DNA of 64,000 bases, from NCBI GenBank assembly GCA_002342065.1, contig DDPF01000013.1, positions 350,446-414,445 on the forward strand, given 5' to 3'. Below, piece after piece: positions 8,422-17,032 of the stretch; the stretch's first letter is position 1, and each line of letters begins with the position of its first letter. Source of the stretch: Bacteroidetes bacterium UBA2475 (GTDB lineage Bacteria > Bacteroidota > Bacteroidia > B-17B0 > Aurantibacillaceae). A program made the translations under genes and the position numbers. The notes beneath the pieces are model-generated. The model was given only the letters and a program-made list of their open reading frames with translations, was not told where the DNA came from and ran no database searches.

Positions 8422-8507
8422 CCGTCATTGCGAGGAGCTTTACGTTTTCGCAAATGGCGACGAAGCAATCCGTGTTTGAGATTGCTTCGCTATCGCTCGC
8501 AATGATG
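8422..8507. repeat. Palindromic intergenic repeat of the CGTCATTGCGAG type
   Basis: Begins CGTCATTGCGAG (8423-8434) and ends CTCGCAATGATG (8496-8507), with inner complementary arms CGAAGCAATC (8461-8470) and GATTGCTTCG (8480-8489). The whole can fold into one long stem. Repeats with these words are scattered in intergenic DNA of many bacteria. Only one copy is in this window. Confidence 0.7.
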
Positions 8508-8514
8508 AGCTCAA

Positions 8515-8811
8515 TTATTTTACTTCACACTCCGATTCAACCGTAGTAACAGATGACCAGGCTGTTGGTCCACCACCACCATCATCGGTGTAGCTATAAC
8601 TGTCAGAAAAACAATGTTCGCTGTACATAAATGGACGTTTACGTTGTTTTTCGGTAGTTACCTTACTTTGTGAAACATCTGTTGTTGTTTGTGCTCCAAA
8701 ACCGCTCACAACTTCTGTTGAAGTGGTTTTACATTCGCAAGTACGTTCTTTTCTACAAGAAACCGTAGCAATGCTTAAAGCTATAATAGCTGGTATAAAT
8801 ATCTTTTTCAT
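8515..8811 (-). CDS. Small lipoprotein with RTCEC motif (paralogue 1)
   Basis: A 98-residue protein with lipoprotein signal MKKIFIPAIIALSIATVSCRKERTCEC. The mature part is Ser/Thr-rich and polar, with a terminal ESECEVK. The start after the lipobox (CRKERTCECKTT) is the same as in the neighbouring gene (CKKDRTCECVTT), so the two are tandem paralogues, nine bases apart in one transcript. Cysteines in the pattern C-x-C, plus one in the middle and one at the end, suggest disulfides. Function unknown. Confidence 0.65.
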   Translation of the reverse strand: MKKIFIPAIIALSIATVSCRKERTCECKTTSTEVVSGFGAQTTTDVSQSKVTTEKQRKRPFMYSEHCFSDSYSYTDDGGGGPTAWSSVTTVESECEVK

Positions 8812-8820
8812 TTTTCTTAA

Positions 8821-9075
8821 TTATTTTAATTTACAATCATAAACATCAGTAGTTGTAGATCCTGATGAACCTACATAAACGCGGGTAGACTTTTGGCAAA
8901 GATCCTTTGCCTGTCCTTTTCTTATTTCCCTGTACGTAATGTTGTCGTTAGGAGTAGTTGTTACATTACCGTTAGACGAGGTGTGTGTTGTAACACATTC
9001 ACAGGTACGGTCTTTTTTACACGACGTTATGCAAAATGCAAAAGCCGCAATAATTAATAAAGTAGTTTTTTTCAT
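8821..9075 (-). CDS. Small lipoprotein with RTCEC motif (paralogue 2)
   Basis: An 84-residue protein starting MKKTTLLIIAAFAFCITSCKKDRTCEC. The frame is open for a further 74 codons upstream, but that stretch has no signal features, and the ATG at 9075 gives a perfect lipoprotein signal, so I start there. The mature part has the same C-x-C start and C-terminal YDCKLK as its paralogue downstream. Other Cys residues (DLCQKS) could pair. Function unknown. Confidence 0.65.
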   Translation of the reverse strand: MKKTTLLIIAAFAFCITSCKKDRTCECVTTHTSSNGNVTTTPNDNITYREIRKGQAKDLCQKSTRVYVGSSGSTTTDVYDCKLK

Positions 9076-9324
9076 ATTTAAGTTTTTTTTGATAACACAT
9101 TTAATTGATAATTTGATGCCAGCAGTAAGTTCAACCAAATTTTCAATAAAATGAGCGTGGCTGCGGTGTTGGGATATGTGGGGTTTTGGAGTGCGGGGAA
9201 ATATATCTACGAAATTTCCCATATTGCTTTGCAAAAACAATAAAGCCTTTGTATATTTAAAAGATAAGATTCTTAAGTAAATATACTTTTGAAACAAAAT
9301 AAATTGAATGAATAATAAGAAATT

Positions 9325-9825
9325 ATGACAAGCGAGGAATTAATCAATTCCATCTACAACGCCTTTAAAGATGTGAAGCTGGAAGAGGGAATTGGTTTGT
9401 ATGAAGCTGATTGCCTCGATGATTATCTGATCCCTACCGATCCTGTATACATCAGTTGGAAAGAAAAAGATGAGCGTGAGAGCTGGGAAAGTCTTCTTCC
9501 TTTATTTTTAACTGATCAATCTCGTGGACGAGTACATTCAAGCAATTATTTTTTTATGGATGCAAAGGGTAAGTGTTTTCATTTACCCTGTTATTTGTTA
9601 CAGGACCTTGATGAAAAATACAAAGGAAATAATCCAATAATAACCGACATCACTTATAAATCAAAACCGCTTTTAGATTATGAAATACTTAATGTGTTAC
9701 AAAAACAAGTTGTTATAGACTTTTTTGATTATAAATTAGAGGAGTTGATACGAGATGATGATGATTTTGATCTTGAAAGGTATGACCAGGCAAAAGAGGC
9801 TTTTAAAACGTATTTTTCCTTATAA
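9325..9825 (+). CDS. DUF6714-like cytosolic protein
   Basis: A 166-residue acidic protein without signal peptide. The start (ELINSIYNAFKDVKL...GLYEADCLDDY), the middle (YFFMDAKGKCFHLPCYLLQDL) and the end (L..KQVVIDFF...A) follow the pattern of DUF6714 proteins, often neighbours of toxin-immunity genes; this is a recollection, not a search result. It is a single gene with a TACTTTTG box at 9284-9291 upstream. No role can be assigned from the sequence. Confidence 0.6.
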   Translation: MTSEELINSIYNAFKDVKLEEGIGLYEADCLDDYLIPTDPVYISWKEKDERESWESLLPLFLTDQSRGRVHSSNYFFMDAKGKCFHLPCYLLQDLDEKYKGNNPIITDITYKSKPLLDYEILNVLQKQVVIDFFDYKLEELIRDDDDFDLERYDQAKEAFKTYFSL

Positions 9826-9879
9826 TAAAAGCCTTTATAAGACATTTTTGTGCTCACAAAAAATTTCGTAAATTGCCTT

Positions 9880-11994
9880 ATGAAATTTTTTAGGGCTATA
9901 GTTATAATCGGGGTAATATCCTTGTTTAATACTGTTGCTTTTTCGCAAATTACATCAACGGGCAATAAACGTACTGTTGCCCTACTCGATCTTTCCATAA
10001 ATAATGCAGAAACATCCGATGCGGAGATCTATTCAACAAAATACATTTTAAAAACAGCTGGCATTCCTTTTATTGTTACAAGTAATGTTAATGTTGCAAA
10101 AGCTTATGGACTTATTTTAGCTTCGTCAAAATTAGATCTTACAACCTTTACAATAGCTGAAAAAGATTCGTTGATCTCTTATGTGAACAAAGGTGGTGTT
10201 TTAGTGGCGCCTAATGTAAAAGACCCGTATTTTAATACGCTGTTCGGTATTTCGGCTAACTCCAACAGCAACTCACGTTACTTAGTAAAGTTTAATTATT
10301 TTTTAAACGATCCTTCATTTAAATGGTTGAACGATACGATGGAACAAACACTATCTTTAGGAAGCACTACTTACACATCTATTATTAATTCGCGTAGTTA
10401 TTCTGTTGCAGGCGCTATAGCCCTTGCAAATTTTGACGATAATTCTACTGCCATTACAAAAAGACCTTATGGCACGGGTACAGCTTATGCGCTTGGTTTT
10501 TCTTTTAGAAACCTGATCCAAACCAACCAGCAAAATAACGATTATAATGCACACCGCTTTTATTCTAACGGTTTTGAGCCTACCTCAGATGCTGTTATGC
10601 TTTTTATAAAAGGTATTTACCAGGCACATGCCCCCCGCTCTGTGTGGTTACATACATCACCCTATAACAGTAAAACTTCTTTAATGATCACACATGATGT
10701 GGATGCCACTTCAGGTTACGATACTATGCACTTTTATGCGGATTATGAAGCCTCTTTAGGTTTAAAAGCCTCTTACTTTTTTACAACCCACTATATTAAC
10801 GATGGTTTGTTGTCTGACTTTTATAATTTTAATACTATTCCAAAAGTTCAATATGTATTAAGTAAAGGTCACGTGGCGGGAAGTCACTCTGTTGGACACT
10901 TTCCCGACTTTGATGAAGAGGCTGTTTTTCCTTTGGGTGTGTTGGGTAATACTTCTTCTAACTATCTTCCGTATAATTTTGGTACAGGCTCAACAACAGC
11001 CGGCTCTGTTTTAGGCGAAACAGAAGTTTCTAAAGGTCTTTTAGAGAATAATTTTGGTGTGGTAGTAAAAACTTTTCGTGCCGGTTATTTATGTTTTCAC
11101 GATAAGCTTATTAATGCTTTAGATACTTCAGGCTATACGAACAGTACCACGTTTTCTGCAGCAGATATTCTAACAAATTTTCCTTATCAGCAGCGTAAAG
11201 ACAGGTCCTCTGCAGGCGCACTCACCAATGTGTGGGAATACCCAATGACCATTTCGGATGTGTTTGCTTCCAATCCAATTTCAACAACAAATTATCCGCA
11301 AAAGGTGGCTACATGGCTGGATGTAATTAATCGTAACATGGCTAATCATGCACCCAATGTTCTTTTGATACACCCAACCCGAAAATATAAATTAACAGCG
11401 CAACAGAATCTTATTGCCGGTTTACCTACAGGCGTGTATGTTACCAACCTAGATAATTTTGCATCGTATTGGAAAAAAAGAGAATTGGTTAATTTTACAT
11501 CAAGGGTCTCTAACGATTCTTTAACCATCATTGTTCCGGCAGCCTTACTTCCACTCGATCCTGCTATTAGTTTTGTGGTAGATAAAGGTCAGCTGTTAGC
11601 ACATATAAAAGCGGAAGATGAATTTGGAAATCCTATCACCGTCATTAAATCAAACTTTACTCCCGGCGATATTATTCTGCACTTTGAAAATTATCCGGCA
11701 TTAGGAATAAAAAATTTAGCGTTTGAAAAAGAGAACAAGACCTATATTACCTGTTATCCAAATCCCTCAAATACCAATTGTAACTTTGACTTTAGGTTAG
11801 ACTATTGCGCTCATGTAAAATTGGAAATTACAGATATGCTTGGCAAACATACTTTAAGCCTTATGGATATGAACCTCGACGAAGGCTGGCATTCCGTTCC
11901 ATTTAATACAAGCAATCTGTCAACAGGAATTTATTTTTATAAATTAACCGTGGATGAGGCAACGCTAACTAAGAAACTTATTATTTCAAGATAA
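9880..11994 (+). CDS. Secreted polysaccharide deacetylase-like protein with T9SS type A tail
   Basis: A 704-residue protein. The frame opens at a GTG at 9850, but the ATG at 9880 gives the proper signal peptide (MKFFRAIVIIGVISLF...AFSQ). Residues about 30-250 look like a GATase/ThuA-like domain (ALLDLSINNAETSDAEIYST..., YVNKGGVLVAPN). Residues about 260-560 contain MITHDVDATSGYD, SYFFTTHYINDG and HVAGSHSVGHFPDFDE, the metal-binding Asp/His pattern of NodB-type polysaccharide deacetylases. The last ~80 residues (CYPNPSNTNCNFDF...GIYFYKLTVDEATLTKKLIISR) are a Por secretion tail. It should be exported by T9SS and attached to the surface. Substrate unknown. Confidence 0.8.
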   Translation: MKFFRAIVIIGVISLFNTVAFSQITSTGNKRTVALLDLSINNAETSDAEIYSTKYILKTAGIPFIVTSNVNVAKAYGLILASSKLDLTTFTIAEKDSLISYVNKGGVLVAPNVKDPYFNTLFGISANSNSNSRYLVKFNYFLNDPSFKWLNDTMEQTLSLGSTTYTSIINSRSYSVAGAIALANFDDNSTAITKRPYGTGTAYALGFSFRNLIQTNQQNNDYNAHRFYSNGFEPTSDAVMLFIKGIYQAHAPRSVWLHTSPYNSKTSLMITHDVDATSGYDTMHFYADYEASLGLKASYFFTTHYINDGLLSDFYNFNTIPKVQYVLSKGHVAGSHSVGHFPDFDEEAVFPLGVLGNTSSNYLPYNFGTGSTTAGSVLGETEVSKGLLENNFGVVVKTFRAGYLCFHDKLINALDTSGYTNSTTFSAADILTNFPYQQRKDRSSAGALTNVWEYPMTISDVFASNPISTTNYPQKVATWLDVINRNMANHAPNVLLIHPTRKYKLTAQQNLIAGLPTGVYVTNLDNFASYWKKRELVNFTSRVSNDSLTIIVPAALLPLDPAISFVVDKGQLLAHIKAEDEFGNPITVIKSNFTPGDIILHFENYPALGIKNLAFEKENKTYITCYPNPSNTNCNFDFRLDYCAHVKLEITDMLGKHTLSLMDMNLDEGWHSVPFNTSNLSTGIYFYKLTVDEATLTKKLIISR

Positions 11995-12094
11995 GAACTT
12001 AAATGCGTTAATTACATCAAGCGATAATGCGATATAAAGAACAATGAATCAATAGCCTCATTGGGCTAGATGTTAATTGTTTAATAAAAAAGAC

Positions 12095-13678
12095 TTATTC
12101 TTTAATAAATTTCTTAATGTAAATAAGCTGATCGTTTGTATTGTAAAGCGAAATAAAATAAATTCCGGTTGTGAAATTATTAATATCAAATTTTAAATTA
12201 TCATCTGACGACTTTTGATCGATCAAAATCTGACCTAAAGAATTTAATACTTTAATATGTTTCTCTTCTCCATTTATCATTTCTAATTTAACATTCAGCA
12301 TCTCCTTAGCCGGGTTTGGATATACTGAAATAAATTCATCGTTATTGGAAATCGAATTTAAACCTGTTGTTAAAGCTGTACACAAACTACTAGATGAATA
12401 TGTTTCTGTAGCAACGGGCAATGTTATTGTTGTTAAAGTTGCAGTGATAGATGTAACAGTATATGTGTAAGGTTGTACTGCATACGTTAACGTTGGTGTT
12501 GTTGGTAAATAGGCGGTATCTCTACAACCTACACCTTCAAAAAAATCAGCCCTAGCATACGTTACCGTATCTTTTCCATTTGGTTTAAAAAAATGAAAAG
12601 AATTATCAGTTGAGTTTATAAAACAAGAAGCTGAACTGCTATTATTGTTTGTTGCGCTAACTTTTTTAAAGTAACGCGAACCATTAATAACTAGTGAGGT
12701 ATCCAATCTAATTGTTCTAAAGCCATACAACCCTAAATTGGTTGGTGCCAAACCTGTAATTAAAAAATTAGCGTTGTTTGCATACACCTGTTTGATGTTA
12801 ACACCTGTTAAAGTTCTGGTAATAATGGAAGTTAAATTAGTATCCAGTTTCCTTACAAGAAAAGCACCGGGATCTCCTGTGATCATATCTTTTGTTTGAT
12901 CGATAGTGGTTAATTTTCCTTTTAGAATAGCTGAATGTTTTGCTCTAAATCCGGTTGATGTATTTGTAAACAATGTGTTGGAATTTAAAATAGTTCCTGA
13001 CGAATCTAATCTTAATGTAATGGCATAACTGTTTGTAGTTAACGTACCTGTGCTTGTTACATACAATTCTCGTTTGCCCTTATATAAAATATTTGCCGGA
13101 ACATGTTGCAAAGTTCCTTCACCCAAACGTTTGATCCAGATCAACGTACCGTTAGTATCTACTTTTGAAACAAAAAGATCACTTGCAACATTTGTATTAT
13201 TATAAGCACCCAAAACATACAGATACAAACCGTTATCGTATGTAATAGCGTTCAATGAATAAGGAGATGTATTTACGGCAACTGTTCTTCTCCAGCTTGT
13301 TGCATTAGTACTTAAATTATATTTTATGATCATGCCTGTAACGCCGGCAGAGTTGGTTAAACTGGCTACCATGAAAATAATATGGTTCTTTTTAATTACC
13401 TGTTTAATGGCAAGATCATAACCTGCAATAGAAAAACTTCTGCTACTGGTTACATTACCTGTTGTGGTAGTAAATTTTGTTATGGTAGCAAAACCTGTAT
13501 ATGGTGACGAGCCTGCTAAATTTTCGACAACGTAAGTAGTTGTATTATACTCATTCGAATAAACAACATCAGTAACCGAACCTGCAACCGGCGTTTGAAA
13601 TAATTTACGCTGATAATTCGATTGCGCGTTAGCAAGTACCGAAATAAACAAGAATGTAGTAAGTACAATTTTTTTCAT
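12095..13678 (-). CDS. Secreted protein with T9SS type A sorting domain
   Basis: A 527-residue protein with signal peptide MKKIVLTTFLFISVLANAQ. Residues 25-400 are beta-rich repeats (TTYVVENLAG, LYLYVLGAYNNTNVASDLFVSKVDTNGTLIWIKRLGEG, LYVTSTGTLTTNSYAITLRLDSSG) that resemble delta-60/SBBP-type propeller strands. The C-terminus (ISVYPNPAKEMLNVKLEM ... GIYFISLYNTNDQLIYIKKFIKE) is a clear Por secretion tail. It is convergent with the deacetylase-like gene; the 100 bases between hold only a small hairpin. Function unknown; probably surface-exposed. Confidence 0.8.
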   Translation of the reverse strand: MKKIVLTTFLFISVLANAQSNYQRKLFQTPVAGSVTDVVYSNEYNTTTYVVENLAGSSPYTGFATITKFTTTTGNVTSSRSFSIAGYDLAIKQVIKKNHIIFMVASLTNSAGVTGMIIKYNLSTNATSWRRTVAVNTSPYSLNAITYDNGLYLYVLGAYNNTNVASDLFVSKVDTNGTLIWIKRLGEGTLQHVPANILYKGKRELYVTSTGTLTTNSYAITLRLDSSGTILNSNTLFTNTSTGFRAKHSAILKGKLTTIDQTKDMITGDPGAFLVRKLDTNLTSIITRTLTGVNIKQVYANNANFLITGLAPTNLGLYGFRTIRLDTSLVINGSRYFKKVSATNNNSSSASCFINSTDNSFHFFKPNGKDTVTYARADFFEGVGCRDTAYLPTTPTLTYAVQPYTYTVTSITATLTTITLPVATETYSSSSLCTALTTGLNSISNNDEFISVYPNPAKEMLNVKLEMINGEEKHIKVLNSLGQILIDQKSSDDNLKFDINNFTTGIYFISLYNTNDQLIYIKKFIKE

Positions 13679-13730
13679 GTGTTATTGTTTTTAGTCTTAT
13701 TAAAATTACAAAAAATAAAACCGTTATGGC

Positions 13731-13766
13731 AAAAAAAAACCTCCCAAAACTTGAGAGGTTTAAAAT
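13731..13766 (-). terminator. Rho-independent terminator for the lipoprotein gene at 13782
   Basis: On the minus strand AAACCTCTC pairs with GGGAGGTTT (one internal mismatch), followed by an uninterrupted run of T. It lies 16 bases after the stop of the lipoprotein gene. Confidence 0.8.
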
Positions 13767-13781
13767 TTAACGATTTACGAA

Positions 13782-14642
13782 CTATTTAATAATAGAGGCC
13801 CTTAAAGCGTAGATCTTTTGAGAGATCGATTTAAAATTAGCTTCTTTAAAATCTTTTGGATCTTTAATAGCGGTTATCTCGTTTAAAACAACTTTAAACT
13901 GATCATTTAAAGCCACAGATTCTTTTTTGTCTTTATACTCATCTAATAACTCAGCAAGGTTTTTTAAATAAAAGCGTTGGTCCCACAATTCTTTATATCC
14001 TTTTTCTTTTACCGCAGATTCAGTTGCGGCTTCAGTAATTTTACAAGTTAAATACAATGCTTCTATCCATGATCCTGCAAATACAGCCGAAGCAGTATAA
14101 ACACGGTCATTAGTTCTTAAGTAAGAATCGCTTTTTACAAAGATCTCATCAAGAATTCTCAATAACGAATCTTTATTGGCAATATTTTGTTCTGCACGTT
14201 TTCCAACCATTTGGTCAACCGCGCTTTTTAAACCTAAAGCATCAGATTTAATTAAAACTGCTTTCATATATTTTAAAACATCTTCGCCTACATTATTTAC
14301 CATGGCATAAGACATATCAATATTAAAAGCACCTAATTGTATAGCTTTGTAAAACTCATCGCCTGACAATGGCTTTTTAGTATCAATTAAAAAAGCAGTG
14401 TTGTAAGGCACGCCCCAGCTTGATAATTCGTTAACACTTGAAACCGGGGACGGAATATTTGCAATAGCAAAATCGAACTTGAATTTTGTGTCCTCGTTTA
14501 CAGTTATTGGAGTGGTATCTTTTGGCGTGTTATCAGTTACTAAAGAATCACTTGTATCCTTAAATTCATCAGCTTGTTTATCTCCGCATGAAGACAAGAT
14601 CGCTAATAATGAAAAACCTGCTACGTAAAGTATTTTGTTCAT
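13782..14642 (-). CDS. Conserved lipoprotein of unknown function
   Basis: A 286-residue protein with lipoprotein signal MNKILYVAGFSLLAILSSCGDKQ. A Thr/Asp/Pro linker (residues about 25-50) precedes an all-helical domain with SSWGVPYNTAFLI, GAFNIDMSYAMVN and ESVALNDQFKVVLNEI. I remember similar helical lipoproteins from many Bacteroidota but no function. Single-gene unit with its own terminator. Confidence 0.65.
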   Translation of the reverse strand: MNKILYVAGFSLLAILSSCGDKQADEFKDTSDSLVTDNTPKDTTPITVNEDTKFKFDFAIANIPSPVSSVNELSSWGVPYNTAFLIDTKKPLSGDEFYKAIQLGAFNIDMSYAMVNNVGEDVLKYMKAVLIKSDALGLKSAVDQMVGKRAEQNIANKDSLLRILDEIFVKSDSYLRTNDRVYTASAVFAGSWIEALYLTCKITEAATESAVKEKGYKELWDQRFYLKNLAELLDEYKDKKESVALNDQFKVVLNEITAIKDPKDFKEANFKSISQKIYALRASIIK

Positions 14643-14736
14643 TTTTTATAAATTTTGATAGCAAATATAATCCCTTTTTTCATTTTTTCTTAAAATTTAT
14701 TGAATTGAGGGCAGTTTTTTAATAATTCGTTAATTA

Positions 14737-14804
14737 GCCGCAGATTTCGCAGATATCACAGATTAAAAATAAAATAAATCCGCTTGATCCGTGAAATCTG
14801 TGGC
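14737..14804. repeat. GCAGATTTC inverted repeat, copy 1
   Basis: GCCGCAGATTTCGC (14737-14750) is complementary, with two mismatches, to GTGAAATCTGTGGC (14791-14804). Further copies of the same words occur at 19439-19590 (split) and 28827-28899. All three are intergenic. Possibly a non-autonomous mobile repeat. Confidence 0.65.
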
Positions 14805-14810
14805 ATTAAA

Positions 14811-16256
14811 TTATTTAGATACAGATTGGTAATAATTAAGATAATTAGCCCGCCAAGCCTTGTTTGCACGGGCGTTGTACTTCTCAAATAAAGGCCGGTC
14901 GTCGGTGTTAACAAGGTCGGTCTTTTCGGGAATGGTGCTTAATTGGAAGGGGTTTGAACCGATGGCTTTAAGCGAACAGACAAATAATAAATTACGGTAA
15001 TTCTCATCATCAGAAGAAGTGCAAATATTAACCGAATAGCCCGACCGTTTCAACGTATTATTTAATATTGCTGTTCCCATTCCTTTTTCACCAAGAATAT
15101 ATCCGTGCCAGTTAATGATAAGTAAAGCAGAATCAGAAAGATTTTGTTTTAATTTATCCAAACTCTCCATGGTTAAAACATGTGAGGGCTGTTCTTCTGC
15201 TTTAAAAATATCAACCAAAATAAGATCATATTTTTTATCACAATGATTTAAAAAATAACGTGCATCAGAACAAATTGTCTTTACTTTATTATTAAGATCA
15301 AAATACTTAACAGCTGCATCAATTATACTTTCATCAAACTCTACCCCATCCGTCAAATAATTTTTCTCCTGCAATAAATTAGCAGTTAACCCTCCTCCCA
15401 AACCCAATACCAGTGCATTTTTAGGAGTTGCAGAATTTAGAATAAGTGTATCTAGTAATTTTACATATTCAGAAACAGATAGTTTTGTTTTTAAATTCAT
15501 TTCTGTTTGAATAATGCTGTTTATCTTTAAGATCCGAATAGTCTCTTTCTTTTCATTCAATACATCCTGCACTTCTAACTGACCTAAAATACTGTTACCA
15601 AAAAACAGTTGCGTGTTCTTTAGTAATGTAAACTGCAAGTTCAAATAAATAAATGCAGCAAATAAAACCATGTGTGCCATTTTGTAAGATCTGAAAATAA
15701 TGCAGCTGCTTATGAACAATAACGCGCCAAAGCCCAATAAACAGTAAGTTAAACCAATAACAGGTATTAAATAAAAACCACATAAAAAAGTAGCAATAAT
15801 ACCCCCAAGCGTAGAAACAGCGTACACCGTGCCACTAACCTTACCTGCCAAATTATTTTCTTTTGTCTGAATAAAAATAAATAAAGGCGAAGAAGCGCCT
15901 AAAAAAAATACCGGGAAAAATAAAAGTAAAAACGTGCTTAATACAACAGCAACTAAAAATGGCATATAAGAGATCCACGGAATTACGTAGCGACTAAGCA
16001 CCGGCATGAACATCACAAAAAGAGAAGCGAAAATTAAAATATGAAATAATTTTTTTGGATGCCGATCAGATTTTTCACTTACCAACCCACCAAAAAAATA
16101 GCCAAGCGCTAATGCGGCTAAAGTTAAACCCATTACCGAAGCCCATACATAAAGACTGCTTCCAAATATTGGTGCTAACAATTTTGCCCCGCAAAGTTCA
16201 GCTGCCATTACTACAGCACCTTCGATAAAACTTAGGAAGAGCAGTTTTTTTATCAT
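14811..16256 (-). CDS. Membrane protein fused to spermidine synthase-like domain
   Basis: A 481-residue protein. The ATG at 16256 is chosen because it forms an ATGA overlap with the stop of the preceding gene; the frame runs 20 codons further up into that gene. Residues 1-215 hold about seven hydrophobic segments (LFLSFIEGAVVMAAELCGAKLLAPIFG...). Residues 230-481 are a spermidine synthase-type Rossmann domain: NALVLGLGGGLTANLL is the SAM/dcSAM-binding motif I, followed by GVEFDESIIDAAVKYF and YDLILVDIF. This fused architecture is known in many bacteria, and its polyamine-making role is unproven. Third gene of a coupled trio with a TSUP transporter and a sugar kinase. Confidence 0.8.
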   Translation of the reverse strand: MIKKLLFLSFIEGAVVMAAELCGAKLLAPIFGSSLYVWASVMGLTLAALALGYFFGGLVSEKSDRHPKKLFHILIFASLFVMFMPVLSRYVIPWISYMPFLVAVVLSTFLLLFFPVFFLGASSPLFIFIQTKENNLAGKVSGTVYAVSTLGGIIATFLCGFYLIPVIGLTYCLLGFGALLFISSCIIFRSYKMAHMVLFAAFIYLNLQFTLLKNTQLFFGNSILGQLEVQDVLNEKKETIRILKINSIIQTEMNLKTKLSVSEYVKLLDTLILNSATPKNALVLGLGGGLTANLLQEKNYLTDGVEFDESIIDAAVKYFDLNNKVKTICSDARYFLNHCDKKYDLILVDIFKAEEQPSHVLTMESLDKLKQNLSDSALLIINWHGYILGEKGMGTAILNNTLKRSGYSVNICTSSDDENYRNLLFVCSLKAIGSNPFQLSTIPEKTDLVNTDDRPLFEKYNARANKAWRANYLNYYQSVSK

Positions 16257-17032
16257 CGTATTATACCTAGCACTATTAAAAGACCCATTGCTAACATAAA
16301 TATACCAACAAACCATTTAAAAAACTGCATACTTGTTTTTTTGAATAATTTATTTCCTGCAAAAGCCCCTACCCATGCAGAAACTACCGCTAATGCCAAT
16401 AGCAGGTAATTACTTCCTCCGTTCTTTAATTCAGAAAAACTTGTGTAAAAAGATATCCGTACAACATCTACCATACAAGCAATAAAAACACCGGTGGCAA
16501 TAAAAACTGTTTTTTCTAATTTTAAACGTAACAAAAATGCACTTCTTATGGAGCCTTGATGGCCGCTGAATCCGCCAAAAAAACCACTTAACAAACCACC
16601 GGGAATTAAATATTTTTCGGGAAATGATAATTCAGAAAGTTTAGGAACTAATTCAATAATTGCAAACAAAATAATAAGCAAGCCAATTAAAAAGCCCGGC
16701 CAGGTAATTACAAATTGGTTATTATTTAAAGTAAAAGTTGTGATGGTTGAATTTATCTGATCGATGTTCTTTAACGCCCAGGCGCCAAAAAAAGCAGCAA
16801 TTAACGAAGGGATACCAAACTTAAAAGCGATGCTCCAGTTAATGTTCTTATAAACCAATCCTAATTTAAAAACATTATTCAATAAATGTACGCAGGCTGT
16901 AAGCCCAACTGCAATAGGTAAAGGGTAATAAATAGCAAAAACAGGCAATAAAATTGTTCCTAATCCAAATCCTGAAAAGAAGGTTAGGAATGAGGCAATG
17001 AGTGATGTAATGGCTATTAATACATAGATCAT
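16253..17032 (-). CDS. TSUP (TauE/SafE) family transporter
   Basis: A 259-residue membrane protein with about eight hydrophobic segments and the two-repeat pattern of TSUP transporters (FFSGFGLGTILLPVFAIYYPLPIAVGLTACVHLLNNVFKLG near the start; GLLSGFFGGFSGHQGSIRSAFL in the middle). Members move sulfite, sulfoacetate, taurine or other small organic anions. Start and stop both overlap neighbours by four bases (ATGA): upstream with the kinase, downstream with the spermidine-synthase fusion, so the three are translationally coupled. The substrate cannot be told from the sequence. Confidence 0.85.
   Translation of the reverse strand: MIYVLIAITSLIASFLTFFSGFGLGTILLPVFAIYYPLPIAVGLTACVHLLNNVFKLGLVYKNINWSIAFKFGIPSLIAAFFGAWALKNIDQINSTITTFTLNNNQFVITWPGFLIGLLIILFAIIELVPKLSELSFPEKYLIPGGLLSGFFGGFSGHQGSIRSAFLLRLKLEKTVFIATGVFIACMVDVVRISFYTSFSELKNGGSNYLLLALAVVSAWVGAFAGNKLFKKTSMQFFKWFVGIFMLAMGLLIVLGIIR

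Noticed and set aside
9850..9879. GTG at 9850 as start of the deacetylase-like gene
   Set aside because: ATG at 9880 gives a normal signal peptide; the ten extra residues would disturb it.
12000..12094. TAGCC/GGCTA hairpin (about 12056-12071) as terminator
   Set aside because: Five-base stem without a T run; too weak.
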